DNA of 64,000 nucleotides from CAYYNP01 sp964472545 (lineage in GTDB: Bacteria > Planctomycetota > Planctomycetia > Pirellulales > Thermoguttaceae): contig CAYYNP010000009.1 of the NCBI GenBank assembly GCA_964472545.1, positions 1 to 64,000 of the forward strand, written 5' to 3'. This document shows positions 1-7,618 of the stretch, piece after piece. Each line of letters starts with the position of its first letter. Position 1 is the first letter of the stretch. The notes beneath the pieces are model-generated. The model was not told the origin of the DNA. It searched no databases and saw only the letters and a program-made list of their open reading frames with translations. Both the position numbers and the translations under genes were made by a program.

Positions 1-215
1 GTATTCAGTGACAGTCGACCGGTCTGTCTTCTGATGGAGCGCATGTCTGTTGCGTACGAGTAGCTCCAGGTCGCCTCCTTGCTCTGCGTTACCCATTGTC
101 CCAATGAGCGACCGAATTCTCGGAGTCGGTTTGGCACGCATCTGCCCCCAGTGTCTTGATGGGGACGGTTGCCTTGGGGCTAAGTAGGGAGAGCGTCGAC
201 GCAACGCCCATTTTC

Positions 216-246
216 CGAGCCGCCGGCTCGCCACACCGGCGGCTCG
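216..246. terminator. Strong hairpin downstream of the element's last gene
   Basis: An 11-bp perfect stem (216-226 with 236-246) and a 9-base loop lie 55 bases beyond the stop codon of the gene ending at 302. There is no clear U-tract on the minus strand, so it could be a factor-independent terminator or an mRNA-stabilising hairpin. No gene is recognised in 1-301; this hairpin is the only structure seen there. Confidence 0.5.
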
Positions 247-301
247 CAACATACCGAATTGTCAAAGAACGTCCGCCCCGTTCGTGACCGGCAAACCGCG
301 C

Positions 302-955
302 CTACGAAAGTGCCCCCAGGTTCGCCCACAGCAGAACGATCCGCCCGGTCACCAACGCCGAACCAGCACCACTGACGTCGCCGGTGTCGAAGATCAGATT
401 CAGATGGACTTCGTTCGTGCCATCCGTCCAGAACGAATCGCCGAACGCGACGTAGTCGGTGGTGCTGCCGACGCCGGCCACGAAGGGATCGGTCAATTCG
501 CGCGACCCCAACGCTTGGATTTCTTCCCAGTCGTCGAGCGCCGCGCCGCCCACCGCAGTCGAACCCAGCGAGATATCGCCGCTGCCCGTGTTGCTGATGT
601 TCGCGGAACCACTCACGTCGACGGACAACGTGGCCATCGATCTCGCCAACGTGATGATGCCTGACGGGTACGTGTACAACAGCACGCTGCCGTAGCCGGC
701 CGTCGAGTCTTCGGTGATCGTAACCGCCGTGCTCGACAAGTCCAACTGGGTGACGTGCCACGGCGGCGTGCCGCTTTCCGTTGCGGTGACGGTCGCGCCG
801 TTCGGGGTGCCGACGGCCGTGGCGGCGCCGGTCACAAGGTTTAAGTCGCCGGCGGTCGCGGTGACCTGGACTCCGGCAAGCCTAAACTCGCCGCCGGGCT
901 TAACGTCAAACTTTCGGCTTACGGTCAGTTGTTCGGGGTATCCAGTGTAGCTCAC
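302..955 (-). CDS. Beta-rich hypothetical protein, possible virion component
   Basis: A 217-residue protein if translation begins at the GTG at 955, which has an AAAGGA stretch about nine bases upstream; an ATG at 1024 would add 23 basic residues that look like non-coding read-through. The sequence is rich in Thr, Ser, Gly and Val in alternating beta-like patterns, has almost no charged helices, and ends in a hydrophobic TGRIVLLWANLGALS tail. It follows the prohead protease gene, the usual place of a capsid or decoration protein, but it is short for an HK97-fold major capsid protein and has no motif I recognise. No signal peptide is seen. Function unknown; a structural role is inferred only from position and composition. 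Confidence 0.5.
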   Translation of the reverse strand: MSYTGYPEQLTVSRKFDVKPGGEFRLAGVQVTATAGDLNLVTGAATAVGTPNGATVTATESGTPPWHVTQLDLSSTAVTITEDSTAGYGSVLLYTYPSGIITLARSMATLSVDVSGSANISNTGSGDISLGSTAVGGAALDDWEEIQALGSRELTDPFVAGVGSTTDYVAFGDSFWTDGTNEVHLNLIFDTGDVSGAGSALVTGRIVLLWANLGALS

Positions 956-1055
956 GTCCTTTTTTCCTTTGATTGAGGTTATCAATTCGCCCGGCGACCA
1001 GCGCCATCGCCGGCCGCCGGGCATGGGGCCGCATACGGCGACCCCACAGGACCGA

Positions 1056-2234
1056 TCAGGATGTATTCAGCACACGCACCGAAGTGCCTTCGTACGCGGG
1101 CGGATTCACGAGGCTGATTTCTGTCAGATTGTTCATACGGGAGACACGGTTCGCTTGTGTTGGGCCGAAAGCCGCGAGGAACGACACGCCGTTCCACCGT
1201 CCGGATCGAACGCCCGCCACGGCTTCTCGCGCGAGACGCGTGTCGGCCGGATGCGCCGTGAATCGCAGGCCGACGGCGTCTTCGACAAGCTGTAGCGTTC
1301 CGTCCGCCGTTTCTGCAAGCGCCTTGTCCATCTTGTGGTCAAGCACGAACTTCACATTCCTGCCGCTTTCGAGCACCTTCCGAAATGCTCCGCGGGCAAT
1401 CGCCGGAAGCGGTCCGTCGCCACGGTGGCCCGGTTTGTCGAAGACGGCCGCATAGCCGAAAAGTCTAGCGTTCAGCCGCGGCCGACGGCGCTTCATTCGT
1501 TGGAGACGGATCAGGGCAGCACGTCGGAAGGGGTCGTGAGCCGGGGAATACGTGAGACGGGCGATCCGTTCCTTGCGTGCAGCAAGTTGCATCTGCATAC
1601 AAGCGCGATGGACATCGCCGCCGACTCCAAGAAGGCCACTGACTGCGTCGCCCGTGTCGACGATGTCGCTCGCCAGCAGCGCCCACGGCCACCAGGCGGG
1701 CGGCAGGGGAGTTCCGTTCTTGTCTCGCTTTTGCCGGCCGCGGTTGTCGGTCTCGTAGCGTTCGTGGAACCGTAGGACAAAGGAACTTGATAACGACTCA
1801 GGATCGCTTTCGATTCGACTCGCGATGTAGTCGACCAAATCGCCGCCCGGCGATTTCCGCGCAGCCCGGTCAAAATGAAGATCGGCGCGAATCGCGTCCC
1901 GCCAAGTTCGTTTCCACGTCCCGCCGTAACTGTCGACGTGAACCGCTTTGGCCAAGCGCGGGCTTCGCAACCGACCGACGAACTTCTCAGTCTTATCGTC
2001 CAGTCCAAGGAAGTCCGGATGTTGCACGTGGACCGGCAGTCCTCGCCGTGGCCAGATGCGGATCGCCTCCTTCAGGCCATCGACAGTGAACTGCCCGCGA
2101 CCATCGGACTTGAACGGGCCGACGAGCGCCGCGACGTATCCGAATACGACACCCGCCGTGCCGGCCTCGCGGTCGACACCGATCGGGTGGCCGTGGCCAT
2201 CGAGTGGCAATGTTCCTTCCGCAGCCACTATCAT
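1056..2234 (-). CDS. Prohead protease-like protein with two protease-like domains
   Basis: 392 residues. The second half (about 257-390) matches the HK97 prohead (S78) protease pattern: GYAAVFD near 260, a GAF segment, the catalytic-type His in VLDH (His300), a TLQL-ED-GL block and the catalytic-type Ser in RWNGVSF (Ser351). The first half (about 25-160) has a parallel arrangement, with VQHPDF (His72), a VGR strand, DLHFDRAA and SLSSSF (Ser149-151), so it may be a second copy of the same fold. A typical prohead protease is about 150-250 residues with one domain. These enzymes cut scaffold and capsid proteins during head assembly. The ATG overlaps the preceding stop (ATGA), implying translational coupling. 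No major capsid gene of normal size follows. Confidence 0.75.
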   Translation of the reverse strand: MIVAAEGTLPLDGHGHPIGVDREAGTAGVVFGYVAALVGPFKSDGRGQFTVDGLKEAIRIWPRRGLPVHVQHPDFLGLDDKTEKFVGRLRSPRLAKAVHVDSYGGTWKRTWRDAIRADLHFDRAARKSPGGDLVDYIASRIESDPESLSSSFVLRFHERYETDNRGRQKRDKNGTPLPPAWWPWALLASDIVDTGDAVSGLLGVGGDVHRACMQMQLAARKERIARLTYSPAHDPFRRAALIRLQRMKRRRPRLNARLFGYAAVFDKPGHRGDGPLPAIARGAFRKVLESGRNVKFVLDHKMDKALAETADGTLQLVEDAVGLRFTAHPADTRLAREAVAGVRSGRWNGVSFLAAFGPTQANRVSRMNNLTEISLVNPPAYEGTSVRVLNTS

Positions 2235-2827
2235 TTCAGATGCCTCCGATTGTCTCGCCGAAACTTGTCCGCTCGCAACACGCGAATCGCCCGCGGCAAC
2301 TGGCCGCTTTCGTTGAAGTTAAGCCGCGTAAACACTGCCGACGGGTCGATGCCCGCTCGCCGCATCCGCTCGTGGAATGCATCTTCGGCGGCGACCGCCT
2401 CGCGTAACGCAACCACCGCGTCGACGACGTTCGCCAATAGTTCGCGGTGCTCGTCGCGGTAGGCCGGGACACACTCGCGGGCTGCGTCGACGACCAAGTT
2501 GGCGACCACGCGCTGCTGCTCGCTGTACGCCTGATTGACAGCGTCGCGCTCTTCGGCCAGCGCGGCCCTGTCCACCACTGCGGCTTCGGTATCAGTACCC
2601 GGCGGCTTACGGCCCAGCAGTTCGGCCATCCTCCCAAGTATTCGCCTGTCGCGTTCGGGGCGGTGGCGCTCGCCGCTTGCTTGGCGCAATCGCCGTTCGG
2701 TATCGTCCTTCTGCTCTCGCAGTTCCGCCAGGCGCTGCTTCGCCGCGGTGACTTCCGGGAAGTCGTCCGGCGTCGGGCGGCCGTTGTCGGCGTCGAGAGT
2801 TCTAGTCCGCTTCTTTGCTGTTCGCAT
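2231..2827 (-). CDS. Coiled-coil phage-like hypothetical protein
   Basis: 198 residues from the ATG at 2827, chosen because AGGAGAAGAG lies just upstream; the longer open frame to 3049 overlaps the gene before it in another frame. The N-terminus is strongly basic (MRTAKKRTR). Residues about 25-60 (KQRLAELREQKDDTERRLRQ) and the middle are long charged helices likely to form a coiled coil. The C-terminus is basic (RADKFRRDNRRHLK). It sits between the small terminase and the protease and overlaps the protease start by four bases. That position could suit a scaffold or head-assembly factor, but no family was recognised and this is inference from context. Confidence 0.6.
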   Translation of the reverse strand: MRTAKKRTRTLDADNGRPTPDDFPEVTAAKQRLAELREQKDDTERRLRQASGERHRPERDRRILGRMAELLGRKPPGTDTEAAVVDRAALAEERDAVNQAYSEQQRVVANLVVDAARECVPAYRDEHRELLANVVDAVVALREAVAAEDAFHERMRRAGIDPSAVFTRLNFNESGQLPRAIRVLRADKFRRDNRRHLK

Positions 2828-3131
2828 CTTCTCTTCTCCTAAGGTTACGTGTGATGTACTGGTGACGCACGCGCGCCATATCTTGCGACGTGAGGTCGAC
2901 ACCGTCGGCGCCATCGACGCCAAAGCAGAATTCTGCAAATGACACAGCGCGACCAGTTGCCTGCTGCCTGGCCAACACGTCCGCGCGAATCTGAACGTCC
3001 TGCCACGCCGCGCGCATCGCGGGCAGGTCGTCGCCGAAGGCGCAGCCAAGGTGATCGAATCCGTTTGCGAGTTGCACGATGTGCAGCCCCGTCAATTGAC
3101 GGCGGGACCGGCGGTGCTTGCGTCTCACCAT
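2802..3131 (-). CDS. Small phage-like hypothetical protein
   Basis: 109 residues from the ATG at 3131. It overlaps the end of the small terminase gene by seven bases and its own end overlaps the next gene by 26 bases, so it is part of the coupled cluster. The N-terminus is very basic (MVRRKHRRSRR). The rest is mixed helical with AGNGFDHLG-like and RAAWQDVQIRADVLARQQATG stretches. The longer open frame reaching 3539 is rejected because its upstream part is the out-of-frame shadow of the terminase gene. No known domain was recognised; the basic N-terminus could suggest nucleic-acid contact. Confidence 0.5.
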   Translation of the reverse strand: MVRRKHRRSRRQLTGLHIVQLANGFDHLGCAFGDDLPAMRAAWQDVQIRADVLARQQATGRAVSFAEFCFGVDGADGVDLTSQDMARVRHQYITRNLRRREDANSKEAD

Positions 3132-3472
3132 TTCGCACCTCCCGCCCGTGGTGGGCGCGCGGCCGCGTCGGGCGGCTCGACTGCGTCGAGGCAGAGTTCT
3201 CGCACCAACCTGGCAAACGCCAACCGCGAATCCCTCTCGATCGAAACTTCGGGCCGCGTTTTCGGTTGACTGAATCGATCGACGAACGTCAATCCTTCCG
3301 CAGCAATGATCCGCCGCGCTTGCTGACCGCGGTCCCATGCTTCGGCGGCCAACGTGAGCAACCGAATGTGGTGAGGCTCCAAGTCGTAGTCGCTGATTAC
3401 CGCCGACCACCACGCTGCCGTGGCGGCTTCTAGGTGATCGGGCGGTCGCGGTGCTTCTTTGTCGTGACTCAT
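3125..3472 (-). CDS. Phage terminase small subunit, P27-like
   Basis: 115 residues, a normal length for the P27 small-terminase family. The diagnostic run is LEPHHIRLLTLAAEAWDR near residues 30-48, followed by QQARRIIAAEGL, DRFSQPKTRP and an ERDSRLAFARLVRELCLD helix, which is the usual order in this family. Small terminases recognise viral DNA and load the large-terminase motor that fills the procapsid. No large subunit follows, which is unusual for a phage, since terS and terL are normally adjacent. In satellites a stand-alone TerS redirects packaging toward the satellite genome. The frame extends past ATG 3472 without a better start. It is followed directly by an overlapping small gene. Confidence 0.85.
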   Translation of the reverse strand: MSHDKEAPRPPDHLEAATAAWWSAVISDYDLEPHHIRLLTLAAEAWDRGQQARRIIAAEGLTFVDRFSQPKTRPEVSIERDSRLAFARLVRELCLDAVEPPDAAARPPRAGGAKW

Positions 3473-3570
3473 GGGAATTCGATTTCAATCGGGTTCGCTG
3501 GCGAAAACACGCGCGAGCAAGCACGGTCTCCCCTGGCACCCCCCTAGAGATACTAGGGAGGGGCGAGGTA

Positions 3571-3888
3571 TCATGCCGTCCTGACCTGCGAACCGTGCGG
3601 AATCATTCGCTCCACGCCGTCACCGCGAAACGCTGTGTCGCGCGGCAACTGCCCACCGTTCTGCACGGCGGCGAGAATGTGTCGATACGCGGTTCGGAAC
3701 GCGGCCATCGAACGCAGTTCCGGTTGCGCAGCCGACGGACCGACGAGCCCTTGAAGGTGCGCGTGGATCGTCCGCCATCCGTTCACCGTAGTGCCGGCAC
3801 GTTGCAGGTCGGCTATCGCGGCCGCTTTGGCGTCGTCGAGCGCTGGCTCAATTCCGACAAGATCAGTCCAATTCCGTGTCGTCTTCAT
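3571..3888 (-). CDS. Small hypothetical protein of the element
   Basis: 105 residues from the ATG at 3888, which overlaps the preceding stop codon as TAATG. Begins MKTTRNWTDLVGIEPAL and has a helical middle with ADLQRAGTTVNGWRTIHAHLQ and FRTAYRHILAAVQNGG segments. No signal peptide, transmembrane segment or recognised domain. The large open frame running to 4617 on the same strand is not used: upstream of this ATG it reads through the neighbouring gene in the wrong frame and has Arg-rich shadow composition. A gap of about 100 bases separates its end from the small terminase start. Confidence 0.5.
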   Translation of the reverse strand: MKTTRNWTDLVGIEPALDDAKAAAIADLQRAGTTVNGWRTIHAHLQGLVGPSAAQPELRSMAAFRTAYRHILAAVQNGGQLPRDTAFRGDGVERMIPHGSQVRTA

Positions 3889-4178
3889 TACGAATACTCC
3901 AATGAGTTGTCGAACAAACGCCCCTGGAACTTCGCCGCCGCGTCGTCGCGCTCCCACGGCATCATTTCGTCGTCGCCGGCGACAGGCGGCGGTCGCATGC
4001 CGGCTTCTTCGCCTGTGCAGACGATGTGTAGCAGCATGCCCACGGCTTTTCCGTAAGCGACCGCGTCGCCGGGGCAAAGCCGGTGAATTGCGGCCGCGTG
4101 TTCCCAACGGAACGTGATCCAGCCGATACCGTTGGCATGCGCTTGTCGCGCCAGGTCTTTCAGCACCGCAAAGGTCAT
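3888..4178 (-). CDS. Small hypothetical protein of the element
   Basis: 96 residues from the ATG at 4178 (MTFAVLKDLARQAHANGI). The frame stays open to 4265, but that stretch is basic and lies in the regulatory region next to the inverted repeat, so the inner ATG is preferred. The protein has a likely alpha/beta start with HANGIGWITFRWEHAAAIHRL, then an acidic C-terminal tail (GDDEMMPWERDDAAAKFQ). No family recognised. It is the first gene after the primase and the iteron-like repeat, and is coupled to the next gene by a stop/start overlap. Could be an accessory replication or regulatory protein; that is inference from position only. Confidence 0.5.
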   Translation of the reverse strand: MTFAVLKDLARQAHANGIGWITFRWEHAAAIHRLCPGDAVAYGKAVGMLLHIVCTGEEAGMRPPPVAGDDEMMPWERDDAAAKFQGRLFDNSLEYS

Positions 4179-4268
4179 GTTTCTCACTTCCAAGATACGC
4201 GCCGCCCGCTGGCAAATTGAGCGTCGAAACCGCCCCGCCAGGCGAGGCGCGGGAACGTGTCGCAAACC

Positions 4269-4381
4269 CCAAGAAGGACGGTAGGACGGTTAGGACCCTT
4301 TTTCCGTATAGCGCCTTACGAGAACGAGACCAAGCGCGCAACCTAGAAAGTGGTCCCAACCGTCCTAAGGGTCCTTCTTGG
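4269..4381. repeat. Iteron-like imperfect inverted repeat beside the primase gene
   Basis: Two arms of about 30 bases (4269-4297 and 4352-4381) are imperfect inverted copies sharing the AAGAAGGAC end and the AGGACGGTT core. The core is iterated within the left arm (GGACGGT then AGGACGGTT then AGGACC). It occupies most of the non-coding space between the primase gene and the next gene. P4-like elements carry their replication origin or primase-binding repeats next to the primase gene, so an origin or operator is possible; a bidirectional terminator is the main alternative. Confidence 0.5.
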
Positions 4382-4394
4382 TGCTTACGTGTTT

Positions 4395-5999
4395 TCACTG
4401 GTCGTCCCATCCTGCCGATTCCAGGCGTGTCAGTCCGATCCCAAACCACCAAACGCGACCGCTGACCTTCTCGCGCAGGAATCCACGGTCGCCAAGGGCC
4501 CGGCCAAACCGTGTCTGATTCAGCGACTTGTCCGCGGTCCATTGCCGGTAGGAGTCGAACAGGTCGGCTGCTGTTGCACTCCCACCAGGTTCGACGACGG
4601 CACACTCCCTGATCCACTCGCCAAGCAAATCCTCACCGCTTCGATAATCTTCCGTGGCGGCCTTCACCATTGCGGGCTCGCAAAGGCTGCTGCGCTCGAG
4701 GTACTCACGACATCCACGCACGAGCCAGGCTAAGATTCCTTCAGCTTCGGCAGCCAGCTTGTCGGGCAGTCGCTTATCCTGTTCCGATTCCGCGAAGATG
4801 CGAGTGAATGGAATCAGTTTGATCCGCCGCCAGATCGCCCAATCGGTCCCACGGACGACCGGCTTGTGGTTCGTGGCGAGGAAGATCGTGTGCGTCGGCG
4901 CAAACTCCCAGAAGTCCTCGCGCATTCTGCGGGCCCGGACGCGCTCGCCGCCGGTAAGCTGCTTGACGAGCGGTTCGGCAAGACGGCGACTTTCACCAGA
5001 TTCGATGCAGGTCACCAGCCGCTTGCCGTACAAGTCGGCCCGTTCGGTCGGATGCTCATTCCGCTTGCAGATCAGCAAGTCCGTGGCTGCCTCCATCGCG
5101 TAGTCCTCGCCGATGACGGCCTTGGCGGTGTTCAGCAGCGTGGACTTACCGTTGGCTCCCCGGCCGTGCCAGATCGCTAGGAGGTGTTCAAGCGTGACGC
5201 CCAGCAGCGAATACCCCAACAGCCGCCGCACAAACGCGATCAACTCCGCGTTGTTCTCGAACACGCCGGCAAGGAACTTCTCCCACGTCGGCGCGGTGGC
5301 GTCCGGGAAAAACGCCGTCGGGCACAGTTGGGTGATGTAATCCTCGCGTCGATGCGGCTGCAACTTGCCAGTTTCGAGGTTGATCGTGCCGTTCGTGCAA
5401 TTGAACAGCATCGGCTTGGCGTCGAATTCCTTCGGCTGAATCGGGATGCCCGGCTCGCTTTGGGCCAAGCGGATCATGTTTGCCCGCCCGTTTGCCGATT
5501 CACTCGCTCGTGAGTGCTTCACGAGTGCTTGGCGCCTAGCGTCGTCATCGGCGGCCGCGGCATCGATCAGCATCGAAACGGCCGTCTCTTTCGCCCACTG
5601 GTCGACCTGTCCGGCAGCATCGACGTGCCATCGCGTACAATCCCACACGAACCACTTGCGCCAGGGATAGCAGAAGTGGAGATTCTCGCCGTGCCTGGCC
5701 ACGAGACGTTCGGCGTTGCCTGTGTCAGTGAGGTGGAACTCCTCCGCACGGTCCGCACGTCTCCCACGGCCCGCACGGGCGTCTTCCTCGTCGGCCAACT
5801 TGACCATTTCCGCATCAAGGTGGCTTAGTTCGTCGACCGGCACGCCGAACCGCTCCGCCGCACGTTCAAGCGTCTTCTGCCGTAGGAACGACCTATTGGT
5901 GTCGATCTTGTCGCGAAACTCCCGTCCGTTAGCCGTGAAGACCACCAGTCGGTCGGCACGGCCGTTGCTAGGGCCGACGTGCAAGGCGATGCGTGTCAT
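4395..5999 (-). CDS. P4/D5-type primase-helicase (replication initiator)
   Basis: 534 residues from the ATG at 5999, picked over the open frame to 6158 because GGAGGG precedes it and it overlaps the upstream stop as ATGA. A D5_N-like region (about 170-270, with LAQSEPGIPI, DAKPMLFNCTNGTI and YITQLCPTAF) precedes a superfamily-3-type helicase domain: Walker A GRGANGKST near 279-287, then a RADLYGKRLVTCIESGE segment, a Walker-B-like/sensor stretch and FLATNHKPVV, ending in a winged-helix-like tail with RFGRALGDRGF. This matches the C-terminal half of phage/plasmid primases of the P4 family, which unwind the element origin. The N-terminal catalytic primase domain of alpha-type proteins is not obvious, so the priming activity may be absent or diverged. 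Confidence 0.85.
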   Translation of the reverse strand: MTRIALHVGPSNGRADRLVVFTANGREFRDKIDTNRSFLRQKTLERAAERFGVPVDELSHLDAEMVKLADEEDARAGRGRRADRAEEFHLTDTGNAERLVARHGENLHFCYPWRKWFVWDCTRWHVDAAGQVDQWAKETAVSMLIDAAAADDDARRQALVKHSRASESANGRANMIRLAQSEPGIPIQPKEFDAKPMLFNCTNGTINLETGKLQPHRREDYITQLCPTAFFPDATAPTWEKFLAGVFENNAELIAFVRRLLGYSLLGVTLEHLLAIWHGRGANGKSTLLNTAKAVIGEDYAMEAATDLLICKRNEHPTERADLYGKRLVTCIESGESRRLAEPLVKQLTGGERVRARRMREDFWEFAPTHTIFLATNHKPVVRGTDWAIWRRIKLIPFTRIFAESEQDKRLPDKLAAEAEGILAWLVRGCREYLERSSLCEPAMVKAATEDYRSGEDLLGEWIRECAVVEPGGSATAADLFDSYRQWTADKSLNQTRFGRALGDRGFLREKVSGRVWWFGIGLTRLESAGWDDQ

Positions 6000-6379
6000 A
6001 AGCGACCCTCCCTGGCTCGCGCAATCGCGGCCGGAACGCCCTGTTCGGTTGGCTTGGACGCCGTCGTGCCGTCGAGTTCGCGGGTGATGCGCGCGATTTC
6101 TGCCAAGACGTCTTGCTGTTTTGTGGGCAGTAGCACTTCGGCCGCGGCGGCAAGGCAATCATCCACCGGGACTCCAAGCAGACCGCTTGCGACCTTCGCG
6201 ATTTCCTGCGCTTGCAGGCGAGTTCCGATGGGGGAATGGTCAAGGTCGCGCGGCCCCGTAGCGGATTCGCGATTACGGGCTGCCACGTTCTCACGCAATT
6301 CTGCCATCCGGCGGGCTTGGTCGATGCGGATCAGGTCGGCCACTGCCTTGCGAAGTTCGGATGCATCTATGAGGGTCAT
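5996..6379 (-). CDS. Small helical hypothetical protein upstream of the primase
   Basis: 127 residues from ATG 6379. Its stop overlaps the primase ATG, and its start overlaps the stop of the 46-residue gene before it, both as ATGA. The longer frame to 6541 is rejected as Arg/Gly-rich read-through over that small gene. The protein is almost entirely helical: MTLIDASELRKAVADLI, a basic RRMAELRENVAARN stretch, then AQEIAKVASGLLGVP and a C-terminal AEIARITRELDGT helix. No domain recognised. Tight coupling to the primase suggests a replication accessory role, but the sequence itself shows nothing specific. Confidence 0.55.
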   Translation of the reverse strand: MTLIDASELRKAVADLIRIDQARRMAELRENVAARNRESATGPRDLDHSPIGTRLQAQEIAKVASGLLGVPVDDCLAAAAEVLLPTKQQDVLAEIARITRELDGTTASKPTEQGVPAAIARAREGRL

Positions 6380-6516
6380 GCGGCCGCCTCCTCGGTCTCG
6401 CCCTCGCCGTCCACAACCGACAGCAGGAAAGCCGCCACGGCGGTGATCGCCTCGGGCGGGATCTCGGCCTCGGTGGGGACGGTCTCGATCAGCAGGGGAT
6501 GGGCGGGGGCGATCAT
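6376..6516 (-). CDS. 46-residue hypothetical protein in the overlapping gene chain
   Basis: A 46-codon frame begins at the ATG at 6516, which overlaps the stop of the gene before it, and ends in a TGA overlapping the ATG at 6379. Both joints are ATGA, which is strong evidence that it is translated. The product is acidic, with a PPEAITAVAAFLLSVV helix and a GEGETEEAAA tail. Function unknown; the tail resembles other short acidic phage proteins only in composition. Confidence 0.55.
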   Translation of the reverse strand: MIAPAHPLLIETVPTEAEIPPEAITAVAAFLLSVVDGEGETEEAAA

Positions 6517-6704
6517 GGCTGCCCTTCCCCGTTACAGTCATCCGGCGTAATCAACGGCGCGTTGAGCTTCCTTTCGGCGTACTGAGCAAGTCGCAAGGCT
6601 CGCCGCAGCACGTCCACCTCCCGCATAGCGCGGGCAAGGCGAACTCGCACTTCCTGTGCGGGAGGGATGATTGCGAGCGATTGAGAAGATTGACTTCCGG
6701 ACAT
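6513..6704 (-). CDS. Small basic hypothetical protein
   Basis: 63 residues from the ATG at 6704, preferred over the ATG at 6731 because a GGAGG box lies seven bases upstream. Main feature is a basic amphipathic helix, VRVRLARAMREVDVLRRALR, then AQYAERKLNAPLITPDD. The stop overlaps the next start as ATGA. It is the first gene of the long coupled chain running to the primase. No family recognised; a short coiled coil or DNA-contacting helix is plausible. Confidence 0.5.
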   Translation of the reverse strand: MSGSQSSQSLAIIPPAQEVRVRLARAMREVDVLRRALRLAQYAERKLNAPLITPDDCNGEGQP

Positions 6705-6745
6705 TGCGGGCCTCCGTATTTCAGAAGCCATTCTATTGGTGTCCG

Positions 6746-6781
6746 GTGTCGGAGAGGTGTCGGAGAGGTGTCGCTAGCGAC
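6746..6781. promoter_or_regulatory. Short direct repeats and a 12-bp palindrome upstream of the replication genes
   Basis: GGTGTCGGAGA occurs as direct copies (6747 onward, 11-base period, last copy partial), then the perfect palindrome GTCGCTAGCGAC at 6770-6781, which overlaps the stop codon of the winged-helix gene ending at 6774. It lies just upstream of the gene chain starting at 6704, so it may be an operator for one of the element's regulators. No convincing promoter hexamers were identified. Confidence 0.35.
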
Positions 6782-7490
6782 TCTTTTGCGACGTTTCCTT
6801 CATTGACACGGTTCTGCTGATCTTGGAGAACGACAACTCCAGCGGCAAACTGTTGTCGCAGAAGAAGTTGTTGACTCGTCGAACCATGGATTTTGCGGCG
6901 CTCTGCGTGGGTGGGTCTTCCCGGTCCCCCCATACCGGCTCAGCCAGGTCGTCAATTGAAGCAGCGCGGTCGCGTCTCTTCCAGAGTTCTTTTACGAGCT
7001 GGAATTGACGTGGAGGCAATCCGGGAAACTCCTTCCCGGCGTAACGGAACTTGTTAGGCTCGACTGGACCGTCTGGCTTCGGCTCAGTTTTCAATCCCGG
7101 CGCCTCTCCCAGAATCTCCTTCTGGCGCAGGTCCCGCCACGCTTTCAGATTGGCCACCGTCTGGTCCCGCCTCAACGGCGGCATCGGATAGCCGAGCATT
7201 CCAACGGCGGATCGAGCGAGCCACTCGACCTTGGTGCCGTCAGGGGCGAATACGTCTACCGATTCCATGCTCGTAGGGCCTTCGACGCGAACATCAAGTA
7301 CCGGCCGCGACGATGGCCAGCCGGCCTTCTCAGCCAATCGCTTGATCTCGGCGACGGCGAAGCCCCTCGAATCGTCGGGCGACTTGCCATAGACAACACG
7401 ATCAGGATCATTCACGAACCGGGCAATGCACTCATTCAGCGCGGCCCAAAGCGGGTCGTCAGACAGCAGGGAGTCCGTTTCGATTTGCAT
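6774..7490 (-). CDS. Hypothetical protein with C-terminal winged-helix-like region
   Basis: 238 residues from ATG 7490 (MQIETDSLLSDDPLWAAL). The middle has FAVAEIKRLAEKAGWPSSRP and a DVFAPDGTKVEWLARSA segment. The C-terminal part (about 155-215, FPGLPPRQFQLVKELWKRR through SIDDLAEPVWGD to SAAKSMVRRVNNFF) has the spacing of an OmpR/PhoB-type winged helix: two helices, then a recognition-type helix preceding a strand. A DNA-binding regulator of the downstream replication genes is the best reading, supported by its place before the main gene chain, but no receiver domain or characterised homologue was recognised. Confidence 0.55.
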   Translation of the reverse strand: MQIETDSLLSDDPLWAALNECIARFVNDPDRVVYGKSPDDSRGFAVAEIKRLAEKAGWPSSRPVLDVRVEGPTSMESVDVFAPDGTKVEWLARSAVGMLGYPMPPLRRDQTVANLKAWRDLRQKEILGEAPGLKTEPKPDGPVEPNKFRYAGKEFPGLPPRQFQLVKELWKRRDRAASIDDLAEPVWGDREDPPTQSAAKSMVRRVNNFFCDNSLPLELSFSKISRTVSMKETSQKSR

Positions 7491-7618
7491 AATTCCACCT
7501 GTTTCTAAGTCGGCCGGGCCACCGGCGGCTCCCCGCGGTACAGGTGGAAACCGTGGGAACCGGCCGGCGCGTTGGACGGGCGAAGAGAGCGACTCTTGCC
7601 CGCCACCCGACTATTTGG

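Noticed and set aside
3571..4617. Large 348-residue minus-strand frame upstream of the terminase region
   Set aside because: Only its C-terminal 105 residues have coding character; the rest overlaps another gene and the inverted repeat.
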